NCBI GenBank assembly: GCA_038501625.1
Contig: JAZAYU010000005.1
Coordinates: 868,001 to 932,000, forward strand
Length of the DNA stretch: 64,000 nt
Direction: 5' to 3'
From: Corbicula japonica
Taxonomy: Eukaryota; Mollusca; Bivalvia; Venerida; Cyrenidae
Numbering within the stretch: position 1 is the stretch's first letter; each line of letters starts with the position of its first letter. The notes beneath the pieces were generated by a model that was not told the DNA's origin, ran no database searches, and was given only the letters and a program-made list of their open reading frames with translations. Both the position numbers and the translations under genes were made by a program. Below are positions 30,501 to 34,374 of this stretch, piece by piece.

Positions 30501-33049
30501 TTATTTGAGTTCCATTAAAATGTTGTTTTTGTTGGGTTTTTTTTGTTTTATGACAGCTTTGCTGACAATCTCTGATCTCAAGCAGCTGATTGGTTGAAAT
30601 TTAGCTCAGTTTTTAAACTGACCAATCACAAACTGTAGTGTTGAGACTTGTCTTAAATCCCAGCAGCTGATAGGTTGATATTTGGCCAAGTTTCTAAACG
30701 GACCAATCAGAAGCTGAATTGTACAGACAGGTTTCCAATCACAGTTTAATGATCTCTGAGCAGACTGTCTTATAAAGATAACCTAGTTTCTGAAATTCAG
30801 ACACAATTATCTTTTTTTCCTAACCATTTCCATCATTCTACACATTTATTTTATCTGATGGGCAACAAGTATAGATCCAGATCATCTAACACATTCTGTG
30901 CAGTCTGATATGGATCTACACTGTTCAATTTTTTATCAGAATTCTTATAAAGAGTATACATCTTGATAAGATTGCAAGTATGTGCAGACTGATCTAGACT
31001 GACACTGGTGGTCACACAATGTCGCGGGATACAAGTCATATGACTTGATTAAAGGATTAATATAATATTTCAAGCTTTACGTACACTCCAGACATTTGCA
31101 GCCCATCTTTAGACATCGAGCGTATGCTTCTACTGAAGATTCACTTGAGAACTGATCACCTGTCAGATAACTGAAATAGAAATTAATATATGTGATATCC
31201 CGGCGGGATCCTAAATAATCCAAATATTCTGATCCTGATCCCATTCTCATCAAAAAACTAAACAGAAGAAGAAATGCATACATCTGATATCATGGCAGTA
31301 TCATAAATACGGAAATCCCGGTATTCCAATCCTGATCCTGTTTCCAAATACCAAATAACTAAACTGCAGAAGAAATGCATAGATTACAAAGAACTGAAAA
31401 ACAGCTGAACCAAATTTTCTTAAATCTTTATTTCTTATTTACTGATGCACAAAGTCCTGTCAAGACCACCAGATAATTTTATTAAAAGTGTGCACTTCAT
31501 TTTTGCACCCCATTCCCAAAAGCTGCCTTCCCTTTATGAAAGAAGTAATCGGGGTCGGACACATCCACCAAGGCATGGGTTGGATTGCTTAAAAGTTGAA
31601 TTTTTATTGATAAGACAGATGAACCAGATGCTCTGATAGTGATTCAGGCTCTGTTTCAATGTTACATTAATTCAGGGGCTGATCCAGACTGGGTTCAGTG
31701 GGGTTGCTCTTTCTGGATATTCATGGAGATTTTGTCCACTGTATTTGTAGTTATCATGTAACTATTCATAGACTGCCCTTTCAGGAAATCTTGCATCTGG
31801 CACTGTTATTTACAGATATTACTGTCTATAACTTACGTGTTGTGTGAGGAAGCGATCCAGTAGTGCGAGAGAGGGTGATTCATATCCTGGTTGATTTGAT
31901 CGTACTGACTGTTCCAAATTGTGTTGTTAATTACAGATATTAACTGTGTATAACTTACGTGTTGTGTGAGGAAGCGATCCAGTAGTGAGAGAGAGGGTGA
32001 TTCATATCCTGGTTGATTTGATCGTACCGACTGTTCCAAATCGTGTTGTTAATTACAGATATTACTGTCTAAAACTTGCGTGTTGTGTGAGGAAGCGATC
32101 CAGTAGTGTGAGAGAAGGTGATTCATATCCTGGTTGATCTGATCGTACTGACTGTTCCAAATTGTGTTGTTAATTACAGATATTAACTGTGTATAACTTA
32201 CGTGTTGTGGGAGGAAGCGATCCAGTAGTGTGAGAGAGGGTGATTCATATCCTGGTTGATCTGATCGTACTGACTGTTTCATATCGTGTTGTTAATTACA
32301 GATATTAACTGTGTATAACTTACGTGTTGTGTGAGGAAGCGATCCAGTAGTGTGAGAGAGGGTGATTCATATCCTGGTTGATTTGATCGTACTGACTGTT
32401 CCAAATCATGTTGTTAATTACAGATATTAACTGTGTATAACTTACGTGTTGTGGGAGGAAGCGATCCAGTAGTGTGAGAGAGGGTGATTCATATCCTGGT
32501 TGATTTGATCGTACTGACTGTTCCAAATCATGTTGTTAATTACAGATATTAACTGTGTATAACTTACATGTTGTGTGAGGAAGCGATCCAGTAGTGCGAG
32601 AGAGGGTGATTCATATCCTGGTTGATTTGATCGTACCGACTATTCCAAATCGTGTTGTTAATTACAGAAATTAACTGTGTATAACTTATGTGTTGTGTGA
32701 GGAAGCAATCCAGTAGTGCGAGAGAGGATGATTCATATTCTGGTTGATCTGATCGTACCGACTGTTCCATATCGTGTTGTTAATTACAGATATTAACTGT
32801 GTATAACTTACGTGTTGTGTGAGGAAGCGATCCAGTAGTGTGAGAGAGGGTGATTCATGTCCTGGTTGATCTGATCGTACTGACTGTTTCATATCGTGTT
32901 GTTAATTACAGATATTAACTGTGTATAACTTACGTGTTGTGTGAGGAAGCGATCCAGTAGTGTGAGAGAGGGTGATTCATGTCCTGGTTGATCTGATCAT
33001 ACTGACTGTTCCATATTGTGTTGTGTTTGGAAAATAGGTAGTCCAGAAA
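475..33049 (-). CDS. PLCG1: Phospholipase C-gamma, partial gene (13 exon positions, 16 exons)
   Basis: PLCγ hydrolyses PIP2 to IP3 and diacylglycerol at the plasma membrane downstream of tyrosine kinases. Exons in transcript order are 33049-32934, 31170-31085, 25085-24965 or 23032-22912, 16988-16903, 15582-15500, 11165-11105, 10268-10087, 9545-9376, 7822-7768, 7021-6876, 6452-6330, 5778-5601, then 4687-4610, 834-763 or 552-475. Every boundary has AG and GT, and one choice per position gives 1,485 nt (495 codons) in one frame. The order X box, split PH, nSH2, cSH2, phosphotyrosine linker is unique to PLCγ. Catalytic HNT, E-x-D, HGHT and S-I-E-N segments and both FLVR arginines are present. The N-terminal PH/EF-hand exons and the SH3, Y-box and C2 exons were not found; they probably lie outside the window or went unrecognised. 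Symbol follows vertebrate naming; most invertebrates have one PLCγ gene. Identity is near certain; exact splicing is inferred. Confidence 0.95.
763..834 (-). CDS. PLCG1: PLCγ linker exon 2: alternative phosphotyrosine segment (24 codons)
   Basis: The 72-nt phase-0 exon (acceptor TTTTTCTAG, donor GTAACT) encodes [15 protein letters not shown] then HMPNVYTSK. It keeps the IY-x-x-PN-x-(F/Y)TSK ending of linker exon 1 with different flanking residues and tyrosines at positions 10, 15 and 21. Splice sites are plausible and the frame is open. It was recognised by comparison with exons 1 and 3. Confidence 0.78.
1045..1219. mobile_element. GATC-rich MITE, short copy
   Basis: TTAACCCTTTCCTGTATAGA to AAAAGGGTTAA with an internal deletion around the centre. 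Confidence 0.78.
1220..1670. mobile_element. Two decayed GATC-rich MITE copies
   Basis: TGATCTGGATCTGCATTAG, CAGCTGATATGGATC, GTAGATGCTGATCAAATG and GCCAGCTGATCTGGATCTAC recur with degraded ends, head to tail after the 1045 copy. Confidence 0.65.
1990..2360. repeat. Dispersed repeat (GGATCC...AGAGGGGGTTC family), copy 1
   Basis: GGCCAAAATCTCAATG and GAACCCCCTCTGGATCCATC match text at 6563-6715 and 31676-31800, as does CCAGAAAAGGGGTTCGTTTG. Family type not recognised. The rest of 1680-2560 shows nothing else. Confidence 0.55.
2577..2757. repeat. Foldback repeat, ~140-bp family, with one arm duplicated
   Basis: Palindrome of AAGGTTATAAAACT, GAAACCAGTCTCAAAT and ATCTGATTGGCTGAAATGGC against its reverse complement; the right arm segment CCATTTCAGCCAATCAGATG occurs twice. 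Confidence 0.85.
2760..3205. other. PLCγ intron, nothing recognised
   Basis: Low-complexity AT-rich intron between the foldback at 2577 and the THAP remnant at 3206. No exon or repeat family was recognised. Confidence 0.5.
3206..4321 (+). mobile_element. THAP-type DNA transposon remnant 1 (PLCγ intron)
   Basis: Ends TAGAGGTCTTTCAAATTG and CAATTTGAAAGAACTCTA are imperfect inverted repeats. From 3374 the plus strand reads [18 protein letters not shown] followed by CGFYVFPK, a THAP zinc-finger start (C-x4-C, then F-P), and a stop follows after MQA. Further THAP-like text ([20 protein letters not shown]) continues in another frame. THAP domains are carried by P-element-like and Kolobok-like transposases; the superfamily cannot be fixed because no clear target duplication is visible. 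Confidence 0.75.
4610..4687 (-). CDS. PLCG1: PLCγ linker exon 1: phosphotyrosine segment (26 codons)
   Basis: The 78-nt phase-0 exon (acceptor TATGTTTTAG, donor GTAAAT) encodes [14 protein letters not shown] then [12 protein letters not shown]. Its length equals the 26-residue mammalian segment holding Tyr771, Tyr775 and Tyr783, and tyrosines fall at positions 8, 11 and 17. LYINPN lines up with the activating Tyr783; Y-I-N also fits the Grb2-SH2 consensus. It is the best match to the canonical segment of the three linker exons. Confidence 0.88.
4729..4972. mobile_element. GATC-rich MITE
   Basis: TTAACCCTTGACTCCATATA to TTTGGAGTAAAGAGCTAA, with AGTGTAGATCTAGATCAG and GTAGATCCTGATCAAATG inside. 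Degraded ends. Lies just upstream (in transcription) of PLCγ linker exon 1. Confidence 0.75.
4976..5600. other. PLCγ intron with a short inverted pair
   Basis: Mostly AT-rich. ACATACATTAAGACAAGTTA (5351) and its inverse TAACTTGTCTTAAAGTATGT (5438) flank ~65 bp and could form a hairpin. No exon was found. Confidence 0.5.
5601..5778 (-). CDS. PLCG1: PLCγ exon: C-SH2 domain, second part
   Basis: The 178-nt exon (acceptor ACGACAACAG, donor GTAAGC) encodes [40 protein letters not shown] and ends VVEREGM in phase 0. KIKHCR and [11 protein letters not shown] are PLCγ C-SH2 hallmarks. All three downstream linker exons start in phase 0. Confidence 0.95.
6040..6183. repeat. Foldback repeat, ~140-bp family
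   Basis: GCCCAAGATCATAAAACT on the left pairs with AGTTTTATGATCTTGGGC on the right; centre AACTGGTCGCCATTTCAGCC. Near-perfect hairpin in a PLCγ intron. Confidence 0.87.
6330..6452 (-). CDS. PLCG1: PLCγ exon: C-SH2 domain, first part
   Basis: The 123-nt exon (acceptor TTGTTTGTAG, donor GTATGT) encodes [20 protein letters not shown] and [20 protein letters not shown]. The FLVR arginine is present. In the family this domain contacts the phosphorylated linker tyrosine that releases autoinhibition. Confidence 0.95.
6563..6715. repeat. Dispersed repeat (AGAGGGGGTTC family), copy 2
   Basis: CACATCCAGAGGGGGTTCTG, GATTTTGGCCAGAAAGTT and GACTGCCAAAAATGAACCCC match the family at 1990 and 31676. Confidence 0.55.
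6876..7021 (-). CDS. PLCG1: PLCγ exon: N-SH2 end and inter-SH2 segment
   Basis: The 146-nt exon (acceptor TGCTTGACAG, donor GTATGT) encodes [20 protein letters not shown], then YRTHPLKG and [15 protein letters not shown]. The F-D-S-L-Y-x-L-I and EPVPQ-x-x-x-HE-x-K words are diagnostic. It joins to W of the C-SH2 exon to read KEWYN. Confidence 0.95.
7503..7725. mobile_element. Decayed GATC-rich MITE
   Basis: TTAACCATTTACTCCATGG on the left; TGCTGATCTGAATCTAAACC near the right. Clearly diverged from the consensus. Confidence 0.6.
7768..7822 (-). CDS. PLCG1: PLCγ exon: N-SH2 domain, HCRI strand
   Basis: The 55-nt exon (acceptor ATATTTAG, donor GTAAGT) encodes [18 protein letters not shown], matching the W-x-N-x-x-x-HCRI strand of PLCγ N-SH2. 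It was recognised only from splice signals and phase because it is too short for ordinary ORF detection. Confidence 0.93.
7890..8119. mobile_element. GATC-rich MITE
   Basis: ATGTGATCAGGATCTGCACT, GTAGATCCTGATCAGATGG and GCTGATCTCGATCTAC, ending TGGAGGGAAGGGTTAA; left end degraded. Confidence 0.72.
8130..9005. mobile_element. pogo/Tc1-like element with TA duplication (PLCγ intron)
   Basis: Ends CAGTCTACTCTCGTTGTG and CACAACGAGTGTGGACTG are inverted repeats flanked by TA. Subterminal TTCGAGATA words recur at both ends. No intact transposase frame is seen. Confidence 0.8.
9376..9545 (-). CDS. PLCG1: PLCγ exon: N-SH2 domain, first part
   Basis: The 170-nt exon (acceptor TGTTTTTCAG, donor GTAAGC) encodes [18 protein letters not shown] and then [20 protein letters not shown]. 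The phosphotyrosine-binding arginine of FLVR is intact. The next exon supplies [10 protein letters not shown] in phase. Confidence 0.95.
9568..9775. mobile_element. GATC-rich MITE
   Basis: TCAACCCTTTATTCAATATA to TATCGAGGAAAGAGTTA, with TCTGATTAGGACCTGCAT inside. In a PLCγ intron. Confidence 0.72.
10087..10268 (-). CDS. PLCG1: PLCγ exon: N-terminal half of the split PH domain
   Basis: The 182-nt exon (acceptor TATTAACCCAG, donor GTAGGT) encodes [18 protein letters not shown] followed by a [19 protein letters not shown] strand pair and an acidic tail [11 protein letters not shown]. In PLCγ this half of a split PH domain precedes the tandem SH2 domains and helps autoinhibition. The NGILYLEDP and HFFVLTSSK words are hallmark PLCγ text. 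Confidence 0.95.
10444..10580. repeat. Foldback repeat, ~140-bp family
   Basis: GAAGGTTATAAAACTGAATT pairs with a right arm ending CAGCTTTATAACCTT; the centre GGCAACCAGTTGCC is itself palindromic. Confidence 0.86.
11105..11165 (-). CDS. PLCG1: PLCγ exon: linker between X box and split PH domain
   Basis: The 61-nt exon (acceptor TTTGTTACAG, donor GTAAGT) encodes [25 protein letters not shown] directly follows the X box in PLCγ proteins; the remainder is a variable linker. Phase joins the exons on both sides. Confidence 0.92.
11467..15289. mobile_element. Type A element (TGTGTCGCCCT ends), split by a type B element
   Basis: Left end has ATTTGTGTCGCCCTCTGG and right end GAAAGGGCGACACAAA, an inverted pair. 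The body has 150-200 bp units with GGGGCATAACTCCATCAAAT, GTGACCTTGACCTT and TATAGCCAACGTTAAGTTTT, ending in a GGACGGAC microsatellite. A second copy lies at 39078-39982. Type B is inserted at 12528-15058. It has no coding capacity. Confidence 0.78.
12528..15058. mobile_element. Type B element nested inside the type A element
   Basis: Starts CTAGAAATGTGTCCATAGGA, ends GCCATTTCATGGCGGGGGCAT. It has about seven ~145-bp units (GTTATTTTGAAATCCCTCCA plus GTGACCTTGACCTTGGACC), then four to five ~160-bp units (AAAGGGCCATAACTTCTGAA), then a GACG microsatellite at 14974-15012. Minus-strand frames reading RPSVRPSV come from that microsatellite. Confidence 0.8.
15420..15499 (-). repeat. Duplicated splice donor downstream of the X-box end exon
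   Basis: On the minus strand the sequence ACTAAAAGTAAGCATATTAT occurs at the real donor and again ~50 bp further on, with more degenerate TTAGTATAAT words nearby. The second copy is a perfect duplicate of the authentic 5' splice site. Confidence 0.8.
15500..15582 (-). CDS. PLCG1: PLCγ exon: end of X box
   Basis: This 83-nt exon after acceptor ATTTTACAG encodes [12 protein letters not shown] then [14 protein letters not shown], the family's LPSP-x-x-LK(R)KI end of the X box. The donor is GTAAGC. The boundary text (ACTAAAAGTAAGCATATTAT on the minus strand) is repeated ~50 bp into the intron. Confidence 0.94.
16076..16160. repeat. Partial foldback repeat fragment
   Basis: Contains TTGAGACCAGTCTAAAATCT and CATCTGATTAGCTGAAATGG, about one arm of the ~140-bp foldback family, truncated. 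Confidence 0.65.
16168..16557. mobile_element. GATC-rich MITE split by a foldback repeat
   Basis: TTAACCCTTTCCTCCATAGA to TGTGGAGGAAAGGGTTAA, interrupted at AATGAGACCAG by the foldback at 16312-16457, then resuming TGTGCAGATCAGACAGC. Confidence 0.85.
16312..16457. repeat. Foldback repeat inserted in a GATC-rich MITE
   Basis: TGCCCAAGATCATTAAACT on the left pairs with AGTTTTATGATCTTGGGCA on the right. MITE sequence resumes on both sides, so the foldback family is, or was, mobile. Confidence 0.86.
16903..16988 (-). CDS. PLCG1: PLCγ exon: X box, [11 protein letters not shown] segment
   Basis: The 86-nt exon has acceptor TGACTGTTTCAG and donor GTAGGT. It encodes [19 protein letters not shown] and then ASAFKDIFG. 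The Glu of SIEN corresponds to a calcium-coordinating catalytic residue of the family. Its first base completes a GA-x codon supplied identically by exon A or exon B. Confidence 0.94.
17635..17795. repeat. Degenerate ~65-bp repeat, left part
   Basis: AACCCAGTAA, ATTATTGGTAATCC and AACATAACC words, continuous in style with 20503-20985; the pogo-like element splits this array. Confidence 0.7.
17796..20500. mobile_element. pogo/Tigger-like element with TA duplication, carrying a nested insertion
   Basis: Ends CACTGCAACCTCTTTATAAC and GTTATAAAGAGGTTGCAGTG are inverted repeats flanked by TA. About 1.1 kb of core remains (17796-18883 and 20425-20500) around an inserted gaccttgacc-type element. No transposase frame survives. 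Confidence 0.82.
18884..20424. mobile_element. Type B element (tandem TGACCTTGACC arrays), nested in the pogo-like element
   Basis: Starts CTAGAAATGTGTCCAAAGGA and GATGCCCCCGC and ends with a GACGGACG microsatellite followed by GCCATTTCATGGCAGGGGCAT. The same start and end occur at 12528 and 15057. Internally there are ~145-bp units with GTGACCTTGACCTTGG and ~165-bp units with AAAGGGCCATAACTTCTGAA. It has no coding capacity. Confidence 0.78.
20503..20985. repeat. Degenerate ~65-bp repeat, right part
   Basis: Units TATTGGTAACCCAGTAACC then ATTATTGATAATTCAAAAAA then CATTACTGATAATCAAGTTA. Decays rightward into ATTGATAACCCAATAAACAT words. Confidence 0.8.
21122..21840 (+). repeat. 53-bp tandem repeat in PLCγ intron (about 13 units)
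   Basis: Units AACTTGGCTCACTATTCTGC then AAGTCTTTCAACATAAGTGG then GCCAGAAACAACA, alternating GGCCAGAAAC and GACCACAAAC variants. ORFs with [14 protein letters not shown] are the repeat translated in three frames. Confidence 0.92.
22137..22445. mobile_element. GATC-rich MITE, possibly two fused copies
   Basis: TTACCCTTTCCTCCATATAT on the left, then a second MITE-like start and CCAGATAGTGCCTCCTGATC, AGCTGATCTGGATCTACACT to a degraded right end. Confidence 0.68.
22526..22767. mobile_element. GATC-rich MITE, well preserved
   Basis: TTAACCCTTTCCTCTATAGA to TATGGAGGAAATGGTTAA, full length, with AGTGTAGATCCAGATCAGCC and CTGATCAGGATCTGTACTG. About 145 bp left of PLCγ exon B. Confidence 0.85.
22912..23032 (-). 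CDS. PLCG1: PLCγ alternative exon B: second version of the catalytic segment
   Basis: This exon is also 121 nt, in the same phase, with acceptor ACCTTGCAG and donor GTAAGT. It encodes [18 protein letters not shown], then [10 protein letters not shown]...AWSCS. About 25 of 40 residues match exon A, and every catalytic residue is kept. Differences cluster at the loop before HGHT and in the helix after it. The reading frame is open and both splice sites are consensus, so it looks functional and not a decayed copy. About 1.9 kb separates it from exon A. Confidence 0.9.
23690..24107. repeat. Degenerate left part of the 87-bp array family
   Basis: The same words (CAACTTACAATGAAATACAG, AGTGTTTCAC, ACACAGACC) recur with a longer irregular spacing near 100-110 bp. 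This looks like an older, diverged part of the adjacent 87-bp array. Confidence 0.75.
24108..24964 (-). repeat. 87-bp minisatellite adjoining the donor of PLCγ exon A
   Basis: About nine to ten units of ~87 bp with period 29 codons give a spurious 161-codon frame. The unit contains GTCTGTGTCAAAGTGAAAC on the minus strand, close to the exon A end and donor (GTCTGTGTCAGAGTAAGTGAAAC split by a short deletion), so the array appears seeded at that exon-intron boundary. Most units also hold ATTGTAAGTTGAG, a consensus-quality 5' splice-site motif. Confidence 0.88.
24965..25085 (-). CDS. PLCG1: PLCγ alternative exon A: catalytic E-x-D / HGHT segment
   Basis: This 121-nt exon follows acceptor TTTCTCCAG and ends at donor GTAAGT. 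With one upstream base it encodes [18 protein letters not shown] and continues [10 protein letters not shown]...AWSVS, carrying the catalytic aspartate and second histidine of the X box. It resembles vertebrate PLCγ (DG..P.IYHGHT) more than exon B does. The exon is 121 nt, so including both A and B shifts the frame: the first B codons then read to a TAA after eight codons. A and B must be alternatives, or one is unused. An 87-bp array begins at its donor. Confidence 0.93.
25385..25510. mobile_element. Decayed fragment of a type A element
   Basis: Contains TCAGTTGAACATTACG, TTGTGTTGCCCTTGTG, TTAAGTTTTTGTGACAAAAT and AAAAGGGGCATACTC, recognisable but diverged type A left-end text. Confidence 0.55.
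25672..26430. mobile_element. Long foldback element with ~190-bp inverted arms
   Basis: Arms at 26112-26228 and 26250-26367 are inverted with about two mismatches in ~110 bp around a short spacer (CCATGGAATAATAATCC). Pairing resumes between 25672-25728 and 26375-26430 (GGTTCTTTTAAAATC, TTTGGAGGAAAG). The left arm is interrupted by ~385 bp that carries its own ATTGATTCAATCCTTA inverted words. The arms contain GCGACGTCGC. No gene is present. Confidence 0.82.
26431..28000. other. PLCγ intron, mostly unannotated
   Basis: AT-rich sequence with one truncated MITE (26776) and short ORFs lacking recognisable domains. No PLCγ exon was seen on the minus strand. Confidence 0.5.
26776..26915. mobile_element. 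Truncated GATC-rich MITE
   Basis: AACCCTTTCCTCCATATATA to AACTTCATAAACAGC; only the left half of the family remains. Confidence 0.75.
28001..30093 (+). mobile_element. THAP-type DNA transposon remnant 2 (PLCγ intron)
   Basis: Ends TAGAGGTCTTTCACATTGTT and AACAATGTGAAAGAACTCTA match remnants 1 and 3. Homology continues through the interior (CCTAAACCGACAAGTGAGGG near the left, CCCCCTCGCGTGC near the right). The THAP start has decayed to [12 protein letters not shown]. Short ORFs inside, including one of 95 codons at 28441, do not look like intact genes. Confidence 0.75.
30566..30765. repeat. Diverged foldback-related repeat
   Basis: CTCAAGCAGCTGATTGGTTG recurs with related and inverted forms (AACTGACCAATCACAA, GACCAATCAGAAGCTG). 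It resembles the ~140-bp foldback family but is much diverged. Confidence 0.5.
30828..31065. mobile_element. Decayed GATC-rich MITE
   Basis: CAGTCTGATATGGATCTACA and GACTGATCTAGACTGACACT with degraded ends, just left of the PLCγ exon at 31085. Confidence 0.65.
31085..31170 (-). CDS. PLCG1: PLCγ exon: X box, [12 protein letters not shown] segment
   Basis: The 86-nt exon has acceptor TCTATTTCAG and donor GTACGT. It encodes [20 protein letters not shown] and then KMGCKCLE. Its first base completes the Thr codon of HNT, and its last base plus TG from either downstream alternative exon makes Leu of the catalytic ELDCWDG. It therefore joins equally well to both 121-nt exons. Confidence 0.95.
31676..31800. 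repeat. Dispersed repeat (AGAGGGGGTTC family), diverged copy 3
   Basis: GGGGCTGATCCAGACTGGG, TTCAGTGGGGTTGCTC and ATAGACTGCCCTTTCAGG resemble the copies at 1990 and 6563. Confidence 0.45.
31837..32933 (-). repeat. 122-bp tandem array of nine partial copies of the PLCγ HNT exon plus donor
   Basis: Directly downstream (in transcription) of the complete HNT exon, its last ~85 bases plus ~37 bases of the following intron repeat nine more times with a 121-122 bp period. Copies begin near 31837, 31959, 32080, 32202, 32324, 32446, 32568, 32690 and 32812. Each retains the coding text for [15 protein letters not shown], and most keep a perfect GTAAGT donor. The copy at 32080 has GC in place of GT, and the one at 32690 has AT. 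None keeps the original acceptor. Reading through the first donor meets an in-frame TAA immediately (ACG TAA). Apparent 68-codon reading frames here are adjacent units read in two frames and are not independent genes. Confidence 0.93.
32934..33049 (-). CDS. PLCG1: PLCγ exon: start of X box with first catalytic His (complete copy)
   Basis: This 116-nt exon has acceptor TTTACTTTCAG and donor GTAAGT. It starts [14 protein letters not shown] and ends [15 protein letters not shown], the X-box segment with the first catalytic histidine and the calcium-binding asparagine. It ends in phase 2, and joining to the 31,170 exon gives HNTYLTG. It is the only unit of the adjoining 122-bp array that keeps an acceptor and the FLDYLFSK residues, so it is the one clearly spliceable exon there. 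Confidence 0.93.
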
Positions 33050-33185
33050 CTGAAAGTAAACATTAGTATTATTACAATGTTTTCGAAACATTTTGTTATT
33101 TTTTGACATCAGGCTAAGACAAACACTATATATTACAAAGCTTTAGATACCAGAAGCACTACAATCACCCTGGCTGCCCGTATAC

Positions 33186-33421
33186 TTAACCCTTTCCTCC
33201 ATAAATATGCATTTTTATTCACGTGCGACCAGTGAAGATCCAGACCAGCTGGCACATCTGTGCCGTCTGATCAGGATCTGCAATGTTTGCATTTAAGTCA
33301 GAAATAACCTTGTCAATAATAAAAAAGCAAACAGTGCAGATCCTGATCAGACAGCATGGCTGATCTGGATCTACACTTTTTTCCCAAGCAATAAAGATGT
33401 GTCTATGGAGGAAAGGGTTTA
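33186..33421. mobile_element. GATC-rich MITE, full length
   Basis: TTAACCCTTTCCTCCATAAA to TATGGAGGAAAGGGTTTA with typical GATC interior. Located between the PLCγ HNT exon and TRIM copy 1. Confidence 0.83.
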
Positions 33422-34374
33422 TGCAGCAAATCGAATATGAAAGCTAGAAATGTAATCAGTGAAAATATCAAATTACTTTTCAAGAAATATCAAAATGGTT
33501 CAGCAGAGTGGTTGAAAAATGATGTTTTTCATTCTTTTTCTGTAATAATTTTAAATTGTTTCTCTCTTCTTCCACATGCACACAAACTCACAAATAATAT
33601 TAGGACTCTTAATGCTTTGATTTGTCAAATTGTGTTGCTTTTTATACAATTGTGAAGTCTGTGTCCAGTAATAGTTGATATGGGTTGTTTAAATTTTCTC
33701 ACACAGCAAAAGATGACACCCATTATAATGGTAGTTTGTTGTTTAGATTTGTGCTAGAATTAAATCAAACAGAGCCAGCAATATTTTCATATTTGTGGTG
33801 ATCGATGGCTCCATTATGTTCCCTTTTCATCTATTTTAATGAACAATGCATAAACTAAGTTTAACTACAGAAATGCAATTTAGAATTTTATGTTTACAGC
33901 CAAACATTTTTCACATCCATAGGCTATTGTTTTTTTTTACTTTAGTCAGATAATTTGTTTCAAATGATTTTGCTATCACTTTCAATACTAGATCTAAATT
34001 ATTATGGATAGATTAACCCATTGATATTTCATTATATTGTCCTATTATATTTAATCGTCACAGGTACTTAAATTACAATGTAATGTATGTTAAAATATTT
34101 TGCTTCAAAAGAAATAGATATTAGAAAAATATATTGATCTTTGGAATCTTTACAATCAAACACTTCATACCTGACTACATATAAATAGGACAATAAAGTA
34201 CAATTTGTTATACGATACAGCAAGATTGATGTCACTAGAGGTGATCACTATTGGTAATAACTGTTTCAACAATTCTATTTATCCTAAATGATTAGTACAA
34301 CAGACAGAGGTTTCAATCAAGTGATCAATTGATAATTTCTGATAAAGGAAGTTTTAAATATACGAAACTCTAAA
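33422..34374. other. Region between the MITE and TRIM copy 1
   Basis: No PLCγ exon could be recognised on the minus strand. The last ~150 bp is homologous to the 5' flanks of TRIM copies 2 and 3 and probably includes the TRIM copy 1 promoter. Confidence 0.5.

Noticed and set aside
31833..32892. Row of 68-codon minus-strand ORFs as a possible small gene family
   Set aside because: They are the PLCγ HNT exon array, each ORF crossing two 122-bp units in different frames.
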